Part shown: positions 1-4,658 of the stretch, in pieces
Numbering within the stretch: position 1 is the stretch's first letter
How the letters are laid out: each line of letters begins with the position of its first letter
From: an uncultured Erysipelotrichaceae bacterium
Lineage (GTDB): Bacteria > Bacillota_I > Bacilli_A > RFN20 > CAG-826
DNA length: 6,276 nucleotides
Assembly: GCA_902800255.1 (NCBI GenBank)
Contig: CADCDV010000034.1
Location: 1 to 6,276 of the forward strand
Direction of reading: 5' to 3'
Position numbers and translations under genes: made by a program
Notes under the pieces: model-generated
Told to the model about the DNA's origin: nothing
The model's database searches: none
What the model saw: the letters and a program-made list of their open reading frames with translations, nothing else

Positions 1-113
1 TGATTTTATCAAGCATGGATTAATGTGTTAAATTTATGATCATAAGGGCTGTTAAGGGGAGTAAAAAGGGACGTCACCTTCGCCAATAGATAATGGCACC
101 CAAGAAACATTCG

Positions 114-164
114 TCCCTTAAAATCCCTTCCATTCCCTTAGAATCCCTTAAAATCCCTTAGAAT
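114..164. repeat. 10-bp-periodic TCCCTTA(A/G)AA array, five units
   Basis: The heptamer TCCCTTA begins at 114, 134, 144 and 154, and the variant TCCCTTC begins at 124, so five units are spaced exactly 10 bp apart. The linker is AAA or GAA, except after the second unit, where it is CAT. The period is close to one helical turn, so every unit faces the same side of the DNA. It may be a simple slippage repeat or a phased set of protein-binding sites; the sequence does not decide. It lies in a gene-free stretch. Confidence 0.75.
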
Positions 165-207
165 CGTATACGTCAGCACATGCCATCCCCATCGAGGAAC
201 GGCAAAC

Positions 208-225
208 CGACTTTCAGCAAAGTCG
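208..225 (-). terminator. Possible weak terminator hairpin after the Cys-rich gene
   Basis: A perfect 7-bp stem (CGACTTT/AAAGTCG) closes a 4-nt loop and begins 2 nt after the stop codon of the minus-strand gene. The position suits a terminator, but no U-run follows on the minus strand (GTTTGCC follows), so it is not a typical intrinsic terminator. It could equally be a chance hairpin or an mRNA 3'-end stabiliser. Confidence 0.25.
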
Positions 226-227
226 TC

Positions 228-737
228 TTAACACAAAAGGACACAGTGATGGCATAGTATCCCCCTTGGAGGCACTATCAGATGGTCATCAATAAGGTTT
301 CGGTTCTGGGGCTGCTCACTTTGCAGCAGCTCGTTATCGATGCAAATGCCCAACAGTGCCATCAGTGGCACTATTTCGGCAGGTGTAGGTATTTCAATAT
401 TGTCGTCACAGGTAATAGTAGGCTGGATGGTCATCGGCACGATCTCCATGCAGCTCTCCATCTCGTTCTCAGAAGTAGCCTCGCAGCATGTCTCCTCCTC
501 CACAGGTTCAGGCATGCAGCAGCTCTCTTCCACAAGTTCAACTCCACAGCACGTCTCCTCTTCCACAGTAGCAGGCATGCAGCAAGTCATCGCAGGTTGT
601 GAATCCAGCATCTCGAAGACACTCAGCTTCCACGTCCCCGCCATATTGCAATGTATCAACGCAGGACTGCTCCCCATGATGACTAGCATCATCAGGAGTG
701 TAATCACCAAAATGATTTGTCCAATTCGTTGATTCAT
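228..737 (-). CDS. Small Cys-rich membrane/exported protein, resembling the Bacteroidota HYC-CC-PP type
   Basis: This encodes 169 residues. Residues about 6-22 form one hydrophobic segment that could be a signal peptide or membrane anchor. Then comes IHC (28-30), four CC pairs at 52/53, 63/64, 73/74 and 84/85, further cysteines at 96, 110, 132, 162, 165 and 169, and a PPR motif at 156-158 close to a hydrophobic C-terminus. The layout of an H-x-C or HC motif just after the hydrophobic segment, a central CC and a late PP recalls small Bacteroidota proteins with HYC, CC and PP motifs, often found next to TonB-dependent receptors and suspected of metal handling. This link is from memory and is moderate at best. 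Residues 52-72 and 73-93 are a tandem duplication. I chose ATG at 735-737 because a longer in-frame start at 818 lies upstream of the promoter at 775-806, and the chosen start places the hydrophobic segment at the N-terminus. There is no Shine-Dalgarno site, as is usual in Bacteroidota. Exact function unknown. Confidence 0.7.
   Translation of the reverse strand: MNQRIGQIILVITLLMMLVIMGSSPALIHCNMAGTWKLSVFEMLDSQPAMTCCMPATVEEETCCGVELVEESCCMPEPVEEETCCEATSENEMESCMEIVPMTIQPTITCDDNIEIPTPAEIVPLMALLGICIDNELLQSEQPQNRNLIDDHLIVPPRGILCHHCVLLC
459..584 (-). repeat. 63-bp in-frame tandem duplication inside the Cys-rich gene
   Basis: Two adjacent 63-bp units (522-584 and 459-521) encode 21-residue repeats, each starting CCMP, then two variable residues, then VEEETCC. 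On the + strand, GGCATGCAGCA at 511-521 recurs at 574-584, and the CAGCA(T/C)GTCTCCTC stretch at 484 recurs at 547. The second halves (GVELVEES versus EATSENEM) have diverged. The duplication doubles the number of CC pairs from two to four, with spacings of 11, 10 and 11 residues. Confidence 0.85.
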
Positions 738-774
738 AGCAATAGCAATGGCCTTTCTATCAAATTTTCCGCTG

Positions 775-806
775 CAAAGATAGCGCAAATTTCTCAACCC
801 ACCAAA
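775..806 (-). promoter_or_regulatory. Bacteroidota-type promoter for the Cys-rich gene
   Basis: Read on the minus strand, TTTG (803-806), a 20-nt spacer and TATCTTTG (775-782) match the Bacteroidota primary-sigma consensus of TTTG at -33 and TAnnTTTG at -7. Transcription would start near 768-770, giving a leader of about 30 nt before the ATG at 737. This excludes the longer start at 818 and marks this part of the window as Bacteroidota DNA. Confidence 0.75.
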
Positions 807-992
807 TTTTAACCCCAAAAAATTCTTAATCCCCCTTTTTTGTCGTCATCCCTCCCCCATAAGCAGGAAAATAAACTCGAAAGGTGTCGACCAGCCCGAA
901 ACGTCCGTTGTCCGTTTTGTCACTCATCTACCCTATTTTTGACTACATACAAAGAAAATAAAACCAAAATTTGCTTTTTTTGCCTAAAAACG

Positions 993-1022
993 TTTGCATT
1001 TCTAAAAAAATATTTATATTTG
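993..1022 (+). promoter_or_regulatory. Bacteroidota-type promoter pointing toward the junction
   Basis: TTTG at 993-996, an 18-nt spacer, and TATATTTG at 1015-1022 match the Bacteroidota -33/-7 consensus on the + strand. The expected transcript start is about 1028-1030. The spacer is slightly shorter than the common 19-21 nt. No gene with matching Bacteroidota character follows before the ribosomal-protein operon begins, so the native target of this promoter appears to be missing. Confidence 0.65.
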
Positions 1023-1030
1023 CACCGTTG

Positions 1031-1066
1031 CTTCGCATCGTTATCCTGACTTCAGGGGACACGAAG
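1031..1066 (+). other. Possible stem-loop in the leader RNA
   Basis: Outer arms CTTCG (1031-1035) and CGAAG (1062-1066) enclose inner arms CCTGA (1045-1049) and TCAGG (1052-1056). It starts almost at the predicted transcript start of the promoter at 993-1022. The two stems are separated by unpaired bases and the inner loop is only 2 nt, or 4 nt if the last pair opens, so stability is uncertain. It matches no riboswitch I recognise. Confidence 0.3.
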
Positions 1067-1094
1067 TAAAGCAGTGAATATGTTGCTGGATTTC

Positions 1095-1126
1095 AGTGCA
1101 TCTATAATCATCATTCGATGTTGTCC
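1095..1126. other. Probable chimeric junction between two genomes
   Basis: Left of this point the promoters are of Bacteroidota type and no Shine-Dalgarno site is seen. Right of it lies a Firmicutes/Mollicutes-like ribosomal operon with strong Shine-Dalgarno sites. L4 similarity begins only at about codon 3 of the visible frame (1124). The in-frame upstream codons, back to the stop at 1067, do not resemble the first strand of L4. rpsJ and rplC, expected next to rplD, are absent. The exact breakpoint cannot be fixed from sequence alone. Confidence 0.65.
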
Positions 1127-1714
1127 GAAAAAGTCGGAGACGTCAAACTCAGCGCCGAGGTATTCGGCATCACCGAGAAAAACGAACAAGCCATCCATGA
1201 CGCCGTCGTCGCTCAAAGCGCCAACGCCCGTCAGGCTACTGCCAAAACCAAGAAGAGACACGAAGTCTCCGGTGGCGGCAAGAAGCCATATCGTCAAAAA
1301 GGTACCGGACGCGCCCGTGCGGGTAGCAGCCGCTCCCCAATCTGGGTTGGCGGTGGAACCGTCTTCGGACCAGATGGCAATCAGAACTACACCGTTTCTC
1401 AGAACAAGAAGGCTCACGCCCTTGCTATGAAGACCGTCCTCTCCCAGAAGGCTGCTAAAGGCCTCCTCGTCGTGGACAGCCTCAAACTCGCCAAGATCAG
1501 CACCAAAGCCATGGCCGAATCACTCAAGACCATCAAGGCTGAAGGCAAAGTTCTCTTGGTCGGAAGCGATGAGAAACTCGTCAAGAGCGCCACGAACATC
1601 GAAGCCCTCGAGGTCCGCGCCCTTAACAACATCAGCGTCTATGACATCCTTAACGCCAACACCATGGTGATCAGCGAAGAAGATGTCAAAGCGCTCGAAG
1701 GAGGACTTAAATAA
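1118..1714 (+). CDS. rplD: 50S ribosomal protein L4, N-terminus missing
   Basis: L4 binds domain I of 23S rRNA, and its long loop lines the narrow part of the exit tunnel beside L22; in many bacteria it also represses its own operon. The visible frame is 198 residues. VGDVKLSAEVFGI (6-18) matches the family from about residue 14 of a 207-residue protein. The tunnel loop GGGKKPYRQKGTGRARAGS (52-70) is intact, followed by SPIWVGGGTVFGP, with Val where Arg is common before GGG. About 9 residues, the usual first beta strand, are absent. The ATG at 1118 has no Shine-Dalgarno site upstream, unlike the other operon genes, so it is the first available Met and probably not a native start. The stop overlaps the rplW start by one base. 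The family call is secure; the 5' end is probably artefactual. Confidence 0.93.
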   Translation: MLSEKVGDVKLSAEVFGITEKNEQAIHDAVVAQSANARQATAKTKKRHEVSGGGKKPYRQKGTGRARAGSSRSPIWVGGGTVFGPDGNQNYTVSQNKKAHALAMKTVLSQKAAKGLLVVDSLKLAKISTKAMAESLKTIKAEGKVLLVGSDEKLVKSATNIEALEVRALNNISVYDILNANTMVISEEDVKALEGGLK

Positions 1715-2169
1715 TGGCCGAAGAAAAGAAAGTCGCCGCCGAAAAGAAGACGGCTACCAAGAAAGCTCCTGCTAAGAAGGCTGCTCCTAAGAAAGAAGCT
1801 GCCCCAAAGGCTGAGGCCCCAAAAGCCGAGGCTAAGAAGGAAGCCCCAAAAGCTGCTAAGAAACCTATCGCTCTTCCAAATGAGCACGATTACAAAGTCA
1901 TCTTGGAACCAGTCATCACCGAAAAGAGTATGGCTCTTCTCCAGAATGAGAACAAAGTGACCGTCAAGGTTGCTGATTGGAGCAACAAAGATGAGATCAA
2001 ACTCAGCTTCCAGAGGCTCTATCAGGTCAAAGTCGTTGATATCAAGATTGTCAACGTCAACGCCAAGGAGAAATCCCGTGGCGGACGTTACAAAGGCTTC
2101 ATCGGCGGCTACAAGAAAGCGATCGTCACCATCGCCGAAGGCGAGGCTGTCGACCTCTTCAAAGAGTAG
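1714..2169 (+). CDS. rplW: 50S ribosomal protein L23 with Lys/Ala/Pro-rich N-terminal extension
   Basis: L23 sits at the exit of the peptide tunnel and is the docking site for trigger factor and the signal recognition particle. The protein is 151 residues against about 95 normally. Residues 56-151 are the standard fold: VILEPVITEKS near 62-72 and GRYKGFIGGYKKAIVTI at 124-140. Residues 1-55 are low complexity, almost only K, A, P and E, with repeated AKK, APK and PKAE words. The start is set by ATG at 1714 in a TAATG overlap with rplD and by AAGGAGG at 1698-1704. Such a tail would project at the tunnel exit or across rRNA; that role is inference. A near-copy of part of the tail occurs in L22 of this operon. 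Confidence 0.95.
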   Translation: MAEEKKVAAEKKTATKKAPAKKAAPKKEAAPKAEAPKAEAKKEAPKAAKKPIALPNEHDYKVILEPVITEKSMALLQNENKVTVKVADWSNKDEIKLSFQRLYQVKVVDIKIVNVNAKEKSRGGRYKGFIGGYKKAIVTIAEGEAVDLFKE

Positions 2170-2245
2170 GAAACACCCTTAAGACTTAATCCTTATATAT
2201 AAATAAGAAAAATCTTAAAAAGAAAACCACTATAGGAGAAAAGAA
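2170..2245 (+). other. AT-rich gap before rplB with nested inverted repeats
   Basis: This 76-nt gap is the longest between genes of the operon; the others are about 20 nt or less. TTAAGA (2179-2184) pairs with TCTTAA (2213-2218), and inside it CTTAT (2192-2196) pairs with ATAAG (2203-2207) around a 6-nt loop. The stems are short and AT-rich. A TATAAAT at 2198-2204 could be a -10 box, but I find no good -35 box, so an internal promoter is not supported. It could be an RNA processing or weak regulatory element, or nothing. Confidence 0.35.
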
Positions 2246-3076
2246 ATGGCAATCAAAGTTTACAAGCCTTATACCAAGAGCCGTCGCGCCATGCAGACCC
2301 TCTCGTATGAGGAAATCACCAAAGCCACTCCTGAGAAATCCCTTCTTCTCACCAAGAAACACACTGGTGGCAGAAACAATCAAGGAGTGATCACCTGCCG
2401 TCACCACGGCGGTGGCAACAAGAACCGTTACAGAATCGTCGATTTCCGTCGTAACAAAGACGAAATCCCAGGAACTGTCTCGGCGATCGAATACGATCCA
2501 AACCGTACCGCCTTCCTCGCCCTCATCACCTATGCTGATGGCGAAAAGCGCTACATCATTAGACCTAAGGACCTCAACGTCGGTGACAAGATCATCAGCG
2601 GCGAGGCCACCGATATCAAAAACGGCAACAACTTAGCTCTTAAGAACATCCCAGAAGGTACCTTCATCCACAACATCGAGCTTAAGCCAGGCAAAGGCGG
2701 ACAAATGTGCCGCGCTGCCGGTTCCATGGCTCAGGTCCTTGGCGTCGATGGCAAATACACCATCCTTCGCCTTGCCTCTGGTGAAGTCAGAAAAGTCTTA
2801 AGCGTCTGCCGCGCTACAATCGGCATCGTCGGCAATGACGACTGGAACCTTGTCAACATCGGTAAGGCCGGTCGCAACCGCAACATGGGTATCCGTCCAA
2901 CCGTCCGTGGTTCCGCGATGAACCCATGTGACCACCCTCACGGTGGTGGTGAAGGTAAGTGTCCTGTCGGACGCGATGCCCCACGCACCCCATGGGGAAA
3001 GAAAGCTATGGGCGTCAAGACCCGTCGCATCAAGAAAAACAGCACCCGCCTCATCATGAGACGTCGTAATGGTTAA
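2246..3076 (+). CDS. rplB: 50S ribosomal protein L2
   Basis: L2 is needed for subunit association, tRNA binding and peptidyl-transferase activity. The 276 residues have full family length and align end to end: YKPYTKSRR at the start, GGRNNQGVIT near 41-50, EYDPNR at 82-87, NIELKPGKGGQ at 143-153, and the signature MNPCDHPHGGGEG at 225-237. His230 corresponds to the essential E. coli His229. The basic C-terminal tail (KTRRIKKN to RRRNG) is normal. Five cysteines are present (51, 155, 188, 228, 239), more than I expect in this family. The start is supported by AGGAGA at 2234-2239, 6 nt before the ATG. Confidence 0.98.
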   Translation: MAIKVYKPYTKSRRAMQTLSYEEITKATPEKSLLLTKKHTGGRNNQGVITCRHHGGGNKNRYRIVDFRRNKDEIPGTVSAIEYDPNRTAFLALITYADGEKRYIIRPKDLNVGDKIISGEATDIKNGNNLALKNIPEGTFIHNIELKPGKGGQMCRAAGSMAQVLGVDGKYTILRLASGEVRKVLSVCRATIGIVGNDDWNLVNIGKAGRNRNMGIRPTVRGSAMNPCDHPHGGGEGKCPVGRDAPRTPWGKKAMGVKTRRIKKNSTRLIMRRRNG

Positions 3077-3094
3077 GGAAAGGAGATCGAACAC

Positions 3095-3382
3095 ATGTCA
3101 CGTTCTAGCAAAAAAGGCCCGTTCGTAGATGCTTACCTTCTCAAGAAGGTCGAGGATCTCGATAAAGCCGGCAAAAAAGAAGTCATCAAGACCTGGTCGA
3201 GACGTTCGACCATCTATCCTGCCTTCGTCGAGCACACCTTCGCCGTCTATAACGGCAAAGAGCACATCACCGTCTTCGTCACTGAGGACATGGTTGGCCA
3301 CAAGCTCGGCGAATTCGCCCCAACTAGAAGATTCGAAGGCCATCACGGCAACAACGCCGGTGATCAGGCCAGCGGTAAGTAA
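3095..3382 (+). CDS. rpsS: 30S ribosomal protein S19
   Basis: S19 binds 16S rRNA in the 30S head with S13 and contacts the A-site finger of the 50S subunit. The 95 residues match the family throughout: MSRSSKKGPFVD at the start, KTWSRRSTIYP in the middle, and VTEDMVGHKLGEFAPTR near 67-83. The C-terminal tail (HHGNNAGDQASGK) is slightly longer and less basic than usual. It lies 18 nt after rplB, with AAAGGAG at 3079-3085 fixing the start. Confidence 0.98.
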   Translation: MSRSSKKGPFVDAYLLKKVEDLDKAGKKEVIKTWSRRSTIYPAFVEHTFAVYNGKEHITVFVTEDMVGHKLGEFAPTRRFEGHHGNNAGDQASGK

Positions 3383-3395
3383 GGAGTAAGCAAAT

Positions 3396-3932
3396 ATGGC
3401 AGAAACCAAAAAGAAAGCTACTGCGGAAGTCAAAGAAGAAGCCAAAGCGACTAAGAAACCAGCCGCCAAGAAGGCTCCTGCTAAGAAAGCCGCAGCCCCA
3501 AAGAAAGAAGCTGCTCCAGAAGCCGCTCCAAAGGCTGAAGAGAAGAAACCAGCCAAGAAGAAGGCTGAGGTCAAGGCCGAGCCAGTCAAGGCTAAGGTCA
3601 CTGAGGCCCACGCCGTCGCCCGTGATGTCCGCGTCACCCCACGTAAGGTCCGTCTCGTTATGGATCTCGTCCGTGGCAAGAACGTCAATGAGGCCCTTGA
3701 GCTCCTCTTCCACGTCAACAAAGCTGCTAGCGACCCAGTCGCCAAGCTCATCAAGAGCGCAGCCGCCAATGCCACCAACAACTTTGGCATGGCCGGTGAC
3801 AAACTCTATGTCGCCGAGATCCAGGCCAGCGATGGTGTCAGAATGAAACGTTTCGAACCACGCGGTAAGGGCGCAAGCTCCCCAATCATCAAGCGCACAA
3901 GCTTCATGAGAGTCACCGTGAAAGAAAGGTAA
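3396..3932 (+). CDS. rplV: 50S ribosomal protein L22 with long Lys/Ala/Pro-rich N-terminal extension
   Basis: L22 spans the 50S subunit; its globular domain is at the surface near the tunnel exit and its beta-hairpin reaches the tunnel constriction next to L4. The protein is 178 residues against about 110 normally. Residues 69-178 are the normal core: ARDVRVTPRKVRLVMDLVRGK (75-95) and the hairpin MKRFEPRGKG onward (150-170). Residues 1-68 are a low-complexity K/A/P/E extension, part of it nearly the same as in L23. In the hairpin tip, E. coli Arg92 and Arg95 correspond to Ala160 and Pro163. The start is supported by AAGGAG just after the rpsS stop. The core identification is certain; the role of the extension is unknown. 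Confidence 0.97.
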   Translation: MAETKKKATAEVKEEAKATKKPAAKKAPAKKAAAPKKEAAPEAAPKAEEKKPAKKKAEVKAEPVKAKVTEAHAVARDVRVTPRKVRLVMDLVRGKNVNEALELLFHVNKAASDPVAKLIKSAAANATNNFGMAGDKLYVAEIQASDGVRMKRFEPRGKGASSPIIKRTSFMRVTVKER

Positions 3933-3944
3933 GGAGGAATATCA

Positions 3945-4658
3945 ATGGGTCAGAAAGTTAACGCCGTCGGTCTTAGAATTGGTATCAACCGCGGCTGGGA
4001 AGCCAATTGGTATGCTTCCAAAAAAGACTACGCAACATTCCTTGGTGAAGATATCGCCATCAGAAACTTCTTAGAGCCAAAACTCAAGGAAGCCCTTCTC
4101 AGCCATATCGACATCGCGCGTGTCAAAACCGATTCCGAATACAAAGTCACCGTCTCCCTCTACGTCGCCCGTCCAGGTGTCGTCATGGGACAAGATGGTG
4201 CCAACACCAAACTTCTCAACGATGGTCTTAAGAAGATCGTCAAGAGTGGCAACCCACATCTTGAAGTCGTTGAGGTCAAAAACCCAGACGTCGATGCTAC
4301 CCTCATCGGCAAATGGATCGCTTCTGAGCTCGAGAACCGTCAGTCCTTCCGTAGCACCCAAAAGAAAGCCATCCAGCGTATGAGAAAAGCTGGCGCTTCC
4401 GGTTGCAGAACCCAGTGCCAGGGACGTCTTGGAGGAGCTGAAATCGCTCGTCGCGAAGGTTACAAAGAGGGCGTTGTCCCACTTGAGACCCTCCGTGCGG
4501 ATATCGACTTCGCCGCTGTCAGCGCTGCTACCGCCTATGGCCGTATCGGCGTGAAGGTCTGGTGCTGCAGAGGCACCAACAAGGTTGGCATCGCTTCCGC
4601 CGAAGAGAAGAAAGCTCCAAAAGCAGAAGGAGGAAACAGAAATGCTCCAGCCAAGTAG
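3945..4658 (+). CDS. rpsC: 30S ribosomal protein S3
   Basis: S3 lies at the mRNA entry tunnel of the 30S subunit, and with S4 and S5 it helps unwind mRNA. It is 237 residues. The start MGQKVNAVGLRIGINRGW is typical. A type-II KH domain follows with its GxxG loop as GQDG (82-85), where G-K-x-G or GKGG is usual. GRLGGAEIAR (160-169) and LRADIDFA (183-190) are conserved. At the helicase patch, E. coli Arg131, Arg132 and Lys135 align with Arg136, Ser137 and Lys140. CC at 207-208 replaces the usual hydrophobic or aromatic pair in KVW(I/F)(Y/F)(R/K)G. The last about 18 residues are a K/A/P-rich tail. Strong AAGGAGG precedes the ATG. The 3' end overlaps rplP by 17 bp. Confidence 0.97.
   Translation: MGQKVNAVGLRIGINRGWEANWYASKKDYATFLGEDIAIRNFLEPKLKEALLSHIDIARVKTDSEYKVTVSLYVARPGVVMGQDGANTKLLNDGLKKIVKSGNPHLEVVEVKNPDVDATLIGKWIASELENRQSFRSTQKKAIQRMRKAGASGCRTQCQGRLGGAEIARREGYKEGVVPLETLRADIDFAAVSAATAYGRIGVKVWCCRGTNKVGIASAEEKKAPKAEGGNRNAPAK
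4627..4633 (+). promoter_or_regulatory. Shine-Dalgarno site of rplP inside rpsC
   Basis: AAGGAGG, 8 nt before the ATG at 4642, decides the rplP start against a longer in-frame ATG at 4585, which has no such site and would add 19 non-homologous residues. The same bases encode Glu-Gly-Gly of the S3 tail (about 228-230), so the ribosome site and the S3 C-terminus share sequence. Confidence 0.85.

Larger units (their letters stand above)
1..227. other. Intergenic stretch without a supportable gene
   Basis: All frames on both strands are broken by stops and no start with a plausible downstream reading frame is seen. The stretch holds a 10-bp-periodic repeat array (114-164) and a small hairpin (208-225), both listed separately, and a 10-bp palindrome TATGATCATA at 36-45. 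A looser G-rich echo of the repeat (TTAAGGGG, AAAGGGA) occurs around 52-71. It is downstream of the minus-strand gene that ends at 228. Confidence 0.6.
807..1117. other. Gene-free spacer ending at the sequence junction
   Basis: No convincing gene is present. The stretch contains a C/T-rich run near 830-860, a short tandem GTCCGTT pair (903-916), A-rich tracts (950-1020), a rightward promoter (993-1022), and a possible leader hairpin (1031-1066). A short + strand frame from 840 to 1049 has two CxxC pairs but runs through the promoter and is probably chance. Downstream of the promoter, ATG at 1080 could start a reading frame, but it only continues as an out-of-frame shadow of L4. Confidence 0.6.

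Noticed and set aside
114..164. Possible CRISPR array
   Set aside because: Units are only 10 bp with 3-nt linkers; no 25-36-bp repeats and no unique spacers.
340..732. Plus-strand frame of 130 residues, rich in Ser, through the Cys-rich gene
   Set aside because: It is antisense to the minus-strand gene, which has a matching promoter and a sensible hydrophobic N-terminus; the Ser/Gln-rich sequence is the complement of its Cys/Glu codons.
738..818. N-terminal 27-residue extension of the Cys-rich protein from an ATG at 816-818
   Set aside because: The Bacteroidota promoter at 775-806 would place transcription start downstream of that ATG, and the extension would bury the hydrophobic segment internally.
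840..1049. Plus-strand frame of 69 residues with CPFC and CFFC pairs, faintly like a zinc ribbon
   Set aside because: It lacks the Gly and aromatic positions of transposase zinc ribbons, covers A/T-rich spacer and runs through the promoter at 993-1022, with no promoter or ribosome site of its own.
2175..2204. Internal promoter before rplB based on TATAAAT
   Set aside because: No recognisable -35 element at 16-18 nt upstream; the word is expected by chance in so AT-rich a gap.
3098..3802. Long minus-strand frame of 234 residues, Ala/Leu/Ser/Phe-rich and seemingly membrane-like
   Set aside because: It is antisense to rpsS and rplV; the hydrophobic runs come from complementing Lys and Glu codons of the L22 extension.
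4585..4641. 19-residue longer L16 from an upstream ATG
   Set aside because: No Shine-Dalgarno site, no family similarity in the extra residues, and a strong site directly before the ATG at 4642.
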